Shown: positions 1 through 6,933, counted from the stretch's first letter. The stretch is 10,214 bases of DNA from DAOUBF01 sp034432795 (GCA_034432795.1 DAOUBF010000023.1:1-10214); one strand, 5' to 3'. Notes: generated from the sequence alone by a model not told the origin. Made by a program: numbers and translations.

Positions 1-410
1 TAGCCATCGGCGATATAGGCATAGCTCCCCGCCACCGCTACACCATAGGCCCGGCCCGGTGTGTCGTAGAAGCCCACTTCATACGGGTTGGCCGGGTTGG
101 AGACATTGACAATGCGCAGGCCAAAGTAGCCATCGGCGATATAGGCATAGCTCCCCATCACCGCCACACCCCCCGCCGAGCCGGGTGTGTCATAGAAACC
201 CACCTCAACCGGCTGAGTAGGGTCGGACATGTTGATAATGCGCAGGCCGCTGTCGCTATTCGCGATATAGGCATAGCTCCCCGCCAGGGCTATATCGCTG
301 ATAAGGTTGGGCAAAACCCGCGTCTGGCCCACCACGATGGGTTGGGCCGGGTTGGAGATGTCCACAATGACCAGGCGCGGCCCCACCCCAATATAGGCAT
401 AGTGGCCCTG
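1..410 (-). repeat. 126-bp coding tandem repeats (LVIVD units)
   Basis: The block containing gatatag or atatag recurs at 12, 138, 264 and 390, exactly 126 bp (42 codons) apart each time. Unit 1 (1-126) and unit 2 (127-252) are about 78% identical by my hand count, with an unbroken 30-bp identical stretch at the start of each. Units 3 and 4 are more diverged. These repeats encode the propeller-like units of the left-edge gene and are not CRISPR repeats. More units probably lie left of the window. Confidence 0.85.
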
Positions 411-590
411 CACGGCCACAGCATAAGCGGAGCCGCCAATCTGACCGATAAGGGCAGCGTTGGGGGCGTGCGGCGAAGCGGTTATCCCGGGCTGCTGCGC
501 CGCGCTGGAGGTCCCTCCCCCAGGCAGCAGGACTAAGGCCAACGCCAGGCTGAGGAGCCACGCAGTTACAGTGGAGCAGTTGAGCTTCAT
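1..590 (-). CDS. Secreted LVIVD-repeat protein, N-terminal part (runs off left edge)
   Basis: Read on the minus strand from ATG at 590-588, the frame stays open for 196 codons to the window edge, so the C-terminus is missing. Residues 1-31 look like a Sec signal peptide: K2, a hydrophobic run at about 8-22, then a small-residue cleavage region ending S-A-A. From about residue 45, roughly 42-residue repeats follow, each with a Y-A-Y-I strand and an L-R-I-(V/I)-(N/D)-(V/I/M)-S-(N/D)-P turn (for example RLVIVDISNPAQP), then a strand such as V-G-F-Y-D-T-P-G. This is the LVIVD repeat, which known families fold into beta-propeller-like structures on secreted or surface proteins. Ligand and role cannot be told from sequence. 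No Shine-Dalgarno is visible before the ATG, and a promoter sits directly upstream, so the mRNA may be almost leaderless. The gene is divergent from hutH. Family assignment is firm; function is unknown. Confidence 0.87.
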   Translation of the reverse strand, partial: MKLNCSTVTAWLLSLALALVLLPGGGTSSAAQQPGITASPHAPNAALIGQIGGSAYAVAVQGHYAYIGVGPRLVIVDISNPAQPIVVGQTRVLPNLISDIALAGSYAYIANSDSGLRIINMSDPTQPVEVGFYDTPGSAGGVAVMGSYAYIADGYFGLRIVNVSNPANPYEVGFYDTPGRAYGVAVAGSYAYIADG

Positions 591-602
591 AGTACAGAGG
601 CG

Positions 603-631
603 ATTATAGGCCCAGCATGCTGCTAGCACAA
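603..631 (-). promoter_or_regulatory. Sigma70-type promoter of the LVIVD gene
   Basis: On the minus strand a -35 TTGTGC (631-626) is followed by a 17-bp spacer and a perfect -10 TATAAT (608-603). The start codon begins at 590, only 12 bp after the -10 box, so transcription would start roughly 3-7 bases before the ATG. The spacer contains the 10-bp palindrome CAGCATGCTG (613-622) next to TGCTAGCA (621-628), a possible operator. Confidence 0.6.
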
Positions 632-712
632 GTGGATAGAATGCCCATAGATCAGGGAGGGCAAAACCTGGGTGGCCTGTCTGTTCTACTGGCGCAGGGC
701 GTTGAACACGGG

Positions 713-758
713 TACAATGGTGGCATCCGTCGTCTGTTGTCTATTGTCCATCCGGAGG
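713..758 (+). promoter_or_regulatory. hutH upstream signals: candidate -10 and Shine-Dalgarno
   Basis: A TACAAT at 713-718 matches a -10 box in five of six positions, but no convincing -35 lies 16-18 bp upstream; the nearest TTGAAC (702-707) is too close. GGAGG at 754-758 is a good Shine-Dalgarno 10 bases before the ATG at 769 and supports that start. The -10 assignment is weak; the ribosome binding site is sound. Confidence 0.4.
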
Positions 759-768
759 CTTACCGCTG

Positions 769-2322
769 ATGCCATCATCCCATTCTGCTGAAAATACCAT
801 CACACTGAACGGCGAGCACCTGACGTTGGATGAGGTTGTGGCCATCGCCGATGGGGCCCCTGTTCAATTGGCGGAGGAGGCGCTGCCGCGCATGGCGCGC
901 AGCCGGGCGGCGGTGGAACAGTTTCTGGCGCGGGGGGAGATCGTCTATGGTGTTACCACAGGGTTTGGCTTTTTCAAGGACCGCGTCATTCCGCCCGATC
1001 AGGTGCTGGAACTGCAACGCAACCTGGTGCGCAGCCACGCGGCGGGCGTCGGCCCCATCCTGAGCGAGCGCGAGGTGCGGGCCATGCTCGCCGTCCGCGC
1101 CAACACGCTGGCGAAGGGCTATTCCGGTGTGCGGCCTGCGGTGGTGGAGACTCTGATTGCAATGCTCAACCGGGGCGTGCACCCGGTGGTGCCGGGGCAG
1201 GGCAGCCTGGGGGCCAGCGGCGACCTCGCACCGTTGGCTCACCTGGCGCTGGTGGTCATCGGCGAAGGCGAGGCGATCTACCAGGGCGAACGCCTGGCAG
1301 GAGGCGAGGCACTGCGCCGCGCCAGCATCCCTCCGTTGCAATTGGAGGCCAAAGAGGGGCTGGCGCTCCTCAATGGGACGGCGCTGATGACCGGCGTGGG
1401 GGCGCTGGTCACCCAGCGCGCCGAGGTCCTGGTGCAGACAGCGGACATCGCGGGCTGCCTGAGCCTGGAGGCGTTGCATGGGACGGCGGAGGCGTTTGAC
1501 GAGCGCCTGCACGCCGTGCGCCCGCATCCGCGTCAGGTGGATTGCGCCGCCTATCTGCGCCGCCTGCTGACCGGCAGCACCTATGTCCGGGGGCATGACC
1601 CGTTGAACGTACAGGACCCCTATACGCTGCGGTGTATCCCCCAGGTGCACGGTGCGGTGCGCGACGCCATCGCCTATGCCCGCTGGGTGATTGAGATTGA
1701 ACTGAACTCGGCCACCGATAATCCGCTGATCTTCTGCGACGATGAAGCGCCCTGTGTGCTCTCCGGCGGCAATTTCCACGGTGAGCCGCTGGCGTTGGCG
1801 ATGGATTACCTGGCGCTGGCGCTCACCGATCTGGGGAACATGAGCGAGCGGCGGTGCGCCCGGCTGGTGGACGCGACGGCCAACGGCGGCCTGTTGCCAC
1901 CTTTCCTGACACATAAGGGGGGCTTACAGTCCGGTTTCATGCTGGCCCAGTACACCGCAGCCGCGCTGGCCGCCGAGAACAAAGTCCTGGCACACCCCGC
2001 CAGCGCCGACAATATCCCTGCCTCGGCCAACGTGGAGGACCATAACAGCATGGGGGCCACGGCCACACTCAAAGCGCGGCGCATGATCACCAACGTGGAG
2101 ACGATCGTGGCCATTGAGTTGCTTCTGGCCGCCCAGGGGATTGATTTCCGGCGCGAGGCGTTGGGTGCGGAGGCTCGTCTGGGGCAGGGGACAGGCCCGG
2201 CCTACGATCTCATCCGACGGCACGTCCCCTTCCTGGACGAAGACAGGCCGCTCTCGCCGTTGATTGAGGCGGTGCGACAACTCGTGGCCAGCGGCGCGAT
2301 AGTGCGCGCCGTCAGCGAATAG
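769..2322 (+). CDS. hutH: Histidine ammonia-lyase (HAL/PAL/TAL family)
   Basis: Cytoplasmic lyase that removes ammonia from an aromatic amino acid, most likely histidine to urocanate, the first step of histidine degradation. The 517 residues match family length (about 500-520). The MIO cofactor triad A149-S150-G151 lies in GSLGASGDLAPLAH. Y60 in Y-G-V-T-T-G-F-G matches the catalytic tyrosine, N202 the conserved L-L-N-G-T asparagine, and the ENK...HPAS and EDH-x-SMG blocks follow near the C-terminus. S89-H90 in LQRNLVRSHAAG is the histidine-type selectivity pair, unlike H-L of tyrosine or F-L of phenylalanine lyases. The usual N-Q-E-D-H is N-V-E-D-H here and N-G-T-Q is N-G-T-A, so a divergent HAL or another aromatic lyase remains possible. 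No hutU, hutI or hutG is adjacent. GGAGG ten bases upstream supports the start. The 3' end overlaps greA by 11 bp, tail to tail. Confidence 0.88.
   Translation: MPSSHSAENTITLNGEHLTLDEVVAIADGAPVQLAEEALPRMARSRAAVEQFLARGEIVYGVTTGFGFFKDRVIPPDQVLELQRNLVRSHAAGVGPILSEREVRAMLAVRANTLAKGYSGVRPAVVETLIAMLNRGVHPVVPGQGSLGASGDLAPLAHLALVVIGEGEAIYQGERLAGGEALRRASIPPLQLEAKEGLALLNGTALMTGVGALVTQRAEVLVQTADIAGCLSLEALHGTAEAFDERLHAVRPHPRQVDCAAYLRRLLTGSTYVRGHDPLNVQDPYTLRCIPQVHGAVRDAIAYARWVIEIELNSATDNPLIFCDDEAPCVLSGGNFHGEPLALAMDYLALALTDLGNMSERRCARLVDATANGGLLPPFLTHKGGLQSGFMLAQYTAAALAAENKVLAHPASADNIPASANVEDHNSMGATATLKARRMITNVETIVAIELLLAAQGIDFRREALGAEARLGQGTGPAYDLIRRHVPFLDEDRPLSPLIEAVRQLVASGAIVRAVSE
2292..2311. terminator. 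Small GC hairpin at the hutH/greA convergent junction
   Basis: CGGCGCG (2292-2298) and CGCGCCG (2305-2311) form a 7-bp stem with a 6-base loop. It starts one base after the greA stop on the minus strand and lies just inside the hutH 3' end on the plus strand. Neither strand has a T-tract, so it is at best a weak or bidirectional terminator; coding constraint could also explain it. Confidence 0.25.
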
Positions 2323-2779
2323 AGAGGATATGGAAGACGAGTTGGCCGGCGGGCGCGTCAATCGTGACGGTCTCGCCGACGCGGCGCCCCAGCAGGGCGC
2401 GCCCTAGAGGCGATTCGTGGGAGATGCGGCCCTGGCGCGGATCGGCCTCCATCGGCCCGACGATATGGAACTCTTCCGGCTCGCCGCCGTCCTCGGAGAC
2501 CAGCACCAGGCTGCCCAGCCGGACGACGTCGCTTGGCCCCTCCGGCGAGATGACGGTAGCGTTCCGAAGCATGGTTTCCAGCAACTGGATACGCCCTTCC
2601 AGGAAGGCCTGCTCATTTTTGGCGTCTATGTAATCCGCGTTCTCGCTCAGGTCGCCTTGCTGGATGGCGGCCCGCAGCCGTTCCGCCAACTCCCGGCGGC
2701 GCACGGTCGTCAGGTACTCCAGCTCTTCACGCAGTTTTTGCATCCCCTCAGGGGTGAGGAAGACTTCCTTGTTCGTCAT
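2312..2779 (-). CDS. greA: Transcription elongation factor GreA
   Basis: GreA enters the RNA polymerase secondary channel and stimulates cleavage of backtracked RNA, rescuing stalled complexes. The 155 residues match the normal length. Residues 1-75 form the N-terminal coiled coil, with the tip motif GDLSENADY carrying the acidic pair D43 and E46 (equivalent to D41/E44 of E. coli GreA) that coordinates catalytic magnesium. The C-terminal FKBP-like domain shows HESPLGRALLGRRVGE and the closing I-D-A-P-A-G segment. The start fits the conserved opening (x-K-x-V-x-L-T-x-E-G); a GGAAG lies only 2-3 bases before the ATG, closer than ideal. A strong promoter is at 2839-2867. greA is monocistronic and convergent with hutH, sharing 11 bp at the 3' ends. 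No missing key residue. Confidence 0.95.
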   Translation of the reverse strand: MTNKEVFLTPEGMQKLREELEYLTTVRRRELAERLRAAIQQGDLSENADYIDAKNEQAFLEGRIQLLETMLRNATVISPEGPSDVVRLGSLVLVSEDGGEPEEFHIVGPMEADPRQGRISHESPLGRALLGRRVGETVTIDAPAGQLVFHILSIR

Positions 2780-2838
2780 CGCTTCCGTCTATACAGGCCA
2801 GCGCCATGCAAGATACAGGTGCGTGATGAGATGACGGC

Positions 2839-2867
2839 ATTATACCATAGCCGAGGCGCATGGACAA
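2839..2867 (-). promoter_or_regulatory. Extended -10 sigma70 promoter of greA
   Basis: On the minus strand: -35 TTGTCC (2867-2862), 17-bp spacer, -10 TATAAT (2844-2839) preceded by TGG, giving an extended -10 (TGnTATAAT). The predicted start is near 2832, leaving a leader of about 50 bases before the ATG at 2779. This is the clearest promoter in the window. Confidence 0.75.
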
Positions 2868-2870
2868 GGG

Positions 2871-2901
2871 GCTGGGGCGCACACGTGAAGTGCGCCCCAG
2901 C
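2871..2901 (-). terminator. 12-bp perfect hairpin after the phosphatase gene
   Basis: GCTGGGGCGCAC (2871-2882) pairs perfectly with GTGCGCCCCAGC (2890-2901) across a 7-base loop. It lies 57 bp past the stop of the 1239-residue phosphatase gene and 3 bp before the greA -35 box, a position expected for insulating greA from upstream transcription. There is no T-tract on either strand, so termination may need a factor, or the hairpin may stabilise the mRNA end. Confidence 0.55.
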
Positions 2902-2958
2902 CAGTTGCTCCCTCGCCACAGATAGGGAGGCGGGTCCAGAACTCAGCGTAAAAACGCG

Positions 2959-5900
2959 CTAAGGCACAACCACCGGGCAGGCCGGCGTGCCGCTCGTCGT
3001 GCACACAATGCGGCCCTGGATGGCCGGGCTGACCGGCGTGTTCGCCGTGATGTAGTCCGCCAACACCTCATCCATGAAGTCCTGCGTGGTGATGCGCGAC
3101 GTGACCACCGGGTAGCCATCGCCTCCCGATGCCATGAAGTCATTGATCGCCAGCGTGTACGTGGAGGCCGACGTCAGGTCAACCGGCGCCCCTGTGCAAC
3201 TCCCATCCGGCGCCTGGCGCACCGCGCTCACCACGCGGCTGCCCGCCGGCGCCGAGATGTCGTAGGTGAAGCACAGGCCGGAGACCTGGGGGAAGCGCCC
3301 GGAGACCGCCGGCATTTGCGAGACGCCGTTCTCCAGGAACTCTTTCAACTCGGCACCGTTGACCGTCAGGGTGGCCACGACGTTGCCGAACGGCAGCACC
3401 GCCAGCACCTGGCCGCGCGTGATCAGATACGGCGGCGGCACGTAGGGCGGGCAGAAGTCGTTGGGGTTATCCACTGTCGGGCAGGTCAGATCGGCCCGCA
3501 GGCCGCCGGAGTTGGTGATGGCGAAGTCCACGTTATACGTCTCGCGCATAGAGTCGGTGGTGATATTGCCGACGAGCGACTCGCAGGTACGGCCAGCGGT
3601 ATTGCCGCAGGCATCCGTGCGCGGGATGAACACAGTGGACTCGCCGATCACCGTGGCCAGAATGGGCTGGAGTTGCTCGTTCAACTCGTCAATCCGCGCC
3701 TGGATGTCCGGATCGGGCGTCACCCCGATGTTCCAGGGCTTATGGAAGTCGGCGGTCTTGTAGATCACCGCCTTCGTGGCGGCATCTACCGTCAGGCGCA
3801 CGCGGGTGAAGCGGATGCCTTTGCTCCTGTTTTCCACCACCAGCACGCCATTGGGCCGCGTGGTGAGCACCTGGAAGTCGGTATGGTCGCCGATGACCGC
3901 GTCCACGCCGACGACGTTATCCGCCAGGTCAATCAGCGGGCCGGTCGGGTTGGTCAGTGTGCCCGCCGTGGCACCCTCGTGGCCGATGGCGATGACCGCG
4001 TGCACCCTGCCCCGCGAGCGCAACCGCGCCGCTTCTGCGTTCACCGCCGCCACCGGGTCGGTCACTTCAAACGGGTCCAGGTTGCCGGGGAAGATCAGCT
4101 CCTCCAGGTCGTGGTTAGAGAAGCCGACCACGCCCAGCTTGAAGCCGTTGAAGTGGAAGATAGTGGACGGCTGCCATTCGGGCGGCGTCCTGCCGGTGGC
4201 CGGGTCAATGATGTTCGCCGAGAGGTAGGGGAAGTTCGCCAGCGGGATCAGCGTGGTGCGCAGGTAGGTCTGCCCCCGGTCAAAGTTGTGATTGCCCAGG
4301 CCATCGGCGCTGAAGCCCATCGCGTTCATTAGCTCAATGGTGGGCGTGTCGCCGAAGAAGTTGGAGATCGGCGGCGTTGCCCCCACCGAGTCGCCCGCCG
4401 CCACGGTGATGCTCCCATCCGGCGCCTCGGCCCGATAGGCATCAAACCAGGGCTTAAGGAAGGCCGCGCCACCGATGGGGAAGCTGGGGTTGCTCGCCCC
4501 GCTGCCGCTGACGTTATCCGCAGTCTCCGTCAGCGGGATGAGTTGCCCATGATAGTCGCTGATGTCCAGGATGGTGGCCTCCTTCCAGCGGTTCGGCGTG
4601 GGGAAGAGTTGGTAGAGGATCTTCCCGCGCGCGTTTTGCGGGCCGGGGATGCACAGGAGAAAGGCGATCGTGGGCGCCACGTCAATGGCGCGGATGCCCG
4701 CCACCGGGCCTTGCTTGCGGATGCCGGGGCCAGCGGCGATGAACGTGGCATGCATGTTCACGTTGTGCGCCAGGTCCACCAGGTCCGGCAGGTAGCCGTG
4801 CTGGCCGAAGAACTGCGAGAAGGCGATGGGCGTGTTCGGCGTGGCCGCGTCAAACTGGTAGGGTGGACGTGCCACGACGACGACATCGCCGCTGCGGCTG
4901 GGATGCAGTGAGTCACTGCCGTCCACGTTGCGCAACTCCTCCTTGCGGAAGATCGCCTGGATCACCTGCGCGCCGGGGTTGGCCGGGTCGGTCAGGCTCT
5001 GGAAGGCGCTGATGATCTGCGTGCGCACCAGTTCATACTCAGCAGCAGGGACGATGCCGCCGGGGTCGCGCCCTTGCAGGCTGATGTAGATCGCGGCTGT
5101 GCCGCCCGCCCAGCAGGCTTTGGCCTTGGTCGGCGCACCGCCCACACGGCAGTTAGACGTCTGCTCGGTGGCCTGCAGCCCGGCCTGGGCCAGGACCGTG
5201 CCGGCGTTGATCGCATACCACTGCGGCGCGAAGCCGTGATCAGAGGTGGAGAAGACCGTCGCGTCGCTGCCCATAAGCTGGCGACCGAGCGCGAGTGTCT
5301 GGTCAGCCTCCTGATAGGCGGAGCGGATGTAGCCCTCGCGGATCGCCAGCCGGCCATCGGGGATACCGTTGCCGTCCACATCGTCATAGTATGGGTTGGG
5401 GTCGCCATCCATGTCGGTTGGCGTCACCAGCCCCATGAACTGGTGCGAGAACTCATCCGTCGTCGGCATGCCCAACATGAGCAGGTCGGGGTGGACGTCC
5501 AGCGTGTTGAAGATGTAATCCAGGTAGGCCCAATGGGCATCCTTCCACTTCAGCCCCTGCTCCACATAGGTGTCCTCGTCAATGATGCCCGCCTCCAGCG
5601 GCGCGAAGTCCGCTGCGGTGGAACTGGGGAACATGGCGTTCAGCTCCTCCTCAAAGCCGAGCGGGGTGGCGCAGGTAGGCGAATAGGTGCAGCCGTTGTA
5701 ACTGGCGTTGGCGCGGGCGACCGAGGTGAAGTAGATGCGGAACTGTGACAGGTCCGGCGCGATGTTGATCGCCTTGATGTAGAAGCCGGCGGTCTGGCCC
5801 GCGCGCGAGCCGATCAGCGTCACTTTGACATCCGCCCAGTCGCCCTGGGCCAGGTTGGCCACCGCCTGGCTGCCGTCCTTGCCCGCCGTAGAGGGGACAA

Positions 5901-6678
5901 CCAGGGTGTGGTCGTAATCGGTGACTGCATTGTCCGTGGAGTCATAGATGTAGAGATCGTAGTAGCGGTGCGGGTTCTCCGAGGTGAAGGTGGAGGTGAT
6001 CGCCAGCGTCGTCTCCATCGCCGGGCTGTAGCTGGGCGGGACGTTGATCCAGCCGCTGGCCGCAGCCAGGTTCACGCGCTCGTAGGCCACGCCGAAAGCG
6101 TTCGCGCCTTGCGGCTGGCCGGGGATGTCATAGTTGAGCAGGATACCGCGCATGGAGAAGAAGGTGCGGAAGTCCACCACCGGCCCTTGCAGCGCGGGCA
6201 CGAGGGTGCGCGACCCCACCCACTCCACCGAGACGACCGTCTTCCCGGCCCGCTCAGCAGCCTGCTGGATGGTATCGGCCTGCAGGATGCCGGTGGTGGC
6301 GAAGCTGGTGCGGTTATTGAAGTTGCCCTCACCGATACGGTGGAAGGTATTATTCGTGGAGCCGTGCTCGCCGGGCCAGGTGCCCGTTGCCAGCGTGTAC
6401 CAGCCCACGCCGGTGTTGGGCGGGAAGCCCTGGAGCATCCCGTTATCGCCGCGAACGCCGCGCCGTAGGAGGTCGCGGTGGGTGGGCATCAGGCCCATCG
6501 CGGCGTAGCGCTCCACCAGGTCCGGGCGCATGCCGTCGGCAGCGAAGAAGATCACCTTCTGGGCCGTGGGTTTATCCGGCGCAGCGGGCGGGGACACCGG
6601 AGCGCTGCCTGCGGGCACATACGCCAGGCCCAACAAGAGCGCCACAAGCACAACAGCGTGAAACATTCGCGTTTTCAT
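2959..6678 (-). CDS. Secreted bifunctional phosphatase: phosphodiesterase/pyrophosphatase fused to 5'-nucleotidase
   Basis: 1239 residues with two phosphatase modules. Residues 1-26 are a Sec signal peptide (K2, R4, hydrophobic core, A-G-S-A). Residues 41-690 are an alkaline phosphatase-superfamily, type I phosphodiesterase/nucleotide pyrophosphatase-like module: metal ligand D48 in AADGMRPD, likely nucleophile T89 in PPNTGVGWYTLATG, D408/H412 in T-T-D-E-F-S-H, D480/H481 in S-D-H-G-F and H627 in G-Q-H-G-Y, with a large insertion at about 120-330. Residues 700-1225 resemble UshA-type 5'-nucleotidases: D-I-S-D-Y-H-G, A-G-D-S-V, G-N-H-N-F-D near 798, G-H-E-G, G-D-H-T-D near 932 in place of the usual G-G-H-T-H, then a nucleotide-binding domain with N-S-G-G-L-R and GGDGYP. 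It probably releases phosphate from extracellular nucleotides or esters. AGGAGGAG (6693-6686) fixes the start. No membrane anchor or sorting signal is seen at the C-terminus. Substrates are inferred. Confidence 0.85.
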   Translation of the reverse strand: MKTRMFHAVVLVALLLGLAYVPAGSAPVSPPAAPDKPTAQKVIFFAADGMRPDLVERYAAMGLMPTHRDLLRRGVRGDNGMLQGFPPNTGVGWYTLATGTWPGEHGSTNNTFHRIGEGNFNNRTSFATTGILQADTIQQAAERAGKTVVSVEWVGSRTLVPALQGPVVDFRTFFSMRGILLNYDIPGQPQGANAFGVAYERVNLAAASGWINVPPSYSPAMETTLAITSTFTSENPHRYYDLYIYDSTDNAVTDYDHTLVVPSTAGKDGSQAVANLAQGDWADVKVTLIGSRAGQTAGFYIKAINIAPDLSQFRIYFTSVARANASYNGCTYSPTCATPLGFEEELNAMFPSSTAADFAPLEAGIIDEDTYVEQGLKWKDAHWAYLDYIFNTLDVHPDLLMLGMPTTDEFSHQFMGLVTPTDMDGDPNPYYDDVDGNGIPDGRLAIREGYIRSAYQEADQTLALGRQLMGSDATVFSTSDHGFAPQWYAINAGTVLAQAGLQATEQTSNCRVGGAPTKAKACWAGGTAAIYISLQGRDPGGIVPAAEYELVRTQIISAFQSLTDPANPGAQVIQAIFRKEELRNVDGSDSLHPSRSGDVVVVARPPYQFDAATPNTPIAFSQFFGQHGYLPDLVDLAHNVNMHATFIAAGPGIRKQGPVAGIRAIDVAPTIAFLLCIPGPQNARGKILYQLFPTPNRWKEATILDISDYHGQLIPLTETADNVSGSGASNPSFPIGGAAFLKPWFDAYRAEAPDGSITVAAGDSVGATPPISNFFGDTPTIELMNAMGFSADGLGNHNFDRGQTYLRTTLIPLANFPYLSANIIDPATGRTPPEWQPSTIFHFNGFKLGVVGFSNHDLEELIFPGNLDPFEVTDPVAAVNAEAARLRSRGRVHAVIAIGHEGATAGTLTNPTGPLIDLADNVVGVDAVIGDHTDFQVLTTRPNGVLVVENRSKGIRFTRVRLTVDAATKAVIYKTADFHKPWNIGVTPDPDIQARIDELNEQLQPILATVIGESTVFIPRTDACGNTAGRTCESLVGNITTDSMRETYNVDFAITNSGGLRADLTCPTVDNPNDFCPPYVPPPYLITRGQVLAVLPFGNVVATLTVNGAELKEFLENGVSQMPAVSGRFPQVSGLCFTYDISAPAGSRVVSAVRQAPDGSCTGAPVDLTSASTYTLAINDFMASGGDGYPVVTSRITTQDFMDEVLADYITANTPVSPAIQGRIVCTTSGTPACPVVVP

Positions 6679-6685
6679 GGGTTCG

Positions 6686-6693
6686 CTCCTCCT
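6686..6693 (-). promoter_or_regulatory. Strong Shine-Dalgarno of the phosphatase gene
   Basis: AGGAGGAG on the minus strand ends 7 bases before the ATG at 6678. It is the best ribosome binding site in the window, favours M1 over the nearby M5, and implies high translation capacity. Confidence 0.8.
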
Positions 6694-6706
6694 AAGCTGA
6701 ACTGTG

Positions 6707-6718
6707 GCTGGCCAGCCC
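6707..6718. repeat. 12-bp palindrome in the phosphatase leader
   Basis: GGCTGGCCAGCC is a perfect 12-bp palindrome about 30 bp upstream of the phosphatase ATG. Its core recurs as CTGGCCAGCCC at 6887-6897, giving an 11-bp direct repeat that flanks the regulatory region. It could be a protein site or chance in GC-rich DNA. Confidence 0.3.
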
Positions 6719-6772
6719 TGAAGCTGACCAATAGCGATGATCCTCTCCCCAGAGCGAGGGACAGGGGACGCC

Positions 6773-6790
6773 AGGAAGCAACCGCTTCCT
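6773..6790 (-). other. Hairpin in the phosphatase 5' leader
   Basis: AGGAAGC (6773-6779) and GCTTCCT (6784-6790) form a perfect 7-bp stem with a 4-base loop, about 95 bp before the phosphatase ATG and inside its leader if the promoter near 6800 is real. No T-tract follows, so it is more likely a leader structure than a terminator. Confidence 0.35.
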
Positions 6791-6796
6791 CCAGCG

Positions 6797-6874
6797 ACTA
6801 TCCTGCCAGATGCATGTTAACGCTGCATTAACGGAGGATACCAAAGGTGTGAAATCCCCTTAAAGGACCCTTAA
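6797..6874 (-). promoter_or_regulatory. Candidate Pho-box-like direct repeats and -10 of the phosphatase gene
   Basis: TTAACG occurs at 6817-6822 and again at 6828-6833, exactly 11 bp apart. A second pair, CCCTTAA at 6857-6863 and 6868-6874, is also 11 bp apart, and the two pairs are nearly in 11-bp phase (43 bp between TTAA cores at 6817 and 6860). Known PhoP/PhoB sites use direct repeats with this period; TTAACA-like half-sites are typical of Bacillus PhoP. On the minus strand a weak -10 GATAGT (6802-6797) lies 14 bp downstream of the first pair, so the repeats would occupy the -35 position, as in activator-dependent Pho promoters. The downstream gene is a secreted phosphatase. Repeat spacing is seen; the regulator is inferred. 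Confidence 0.45.
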
Positions 6875-6933
6875 TACAGAACGCCACTGGCCAGCCCCTT
6901 CCTGGCCTGGATGGGGGGGCACGTTATGCGCAA

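Noticed and set aside
1..400. CRISPR array or noncoding tandem repeat
   Set aside because: The repeat period is 126 bp without spacer-repeat alternation, and the repeats translate into well-formed LVIVD units in one open frame.
775..1914. 379-residue open frame antisense to hutH
   Set aside because: H/Q/R/G-rich translation typical of the reverse complement of a GC-rich gene; the hutH frame has the full set of catalytic motifs.
3316..4332. 338-residue open frame antisense to the phosphatase gene
   Set aside because: V/R/G/H-rich shadow without motifs; the phosphatase frame is unambiguous here.
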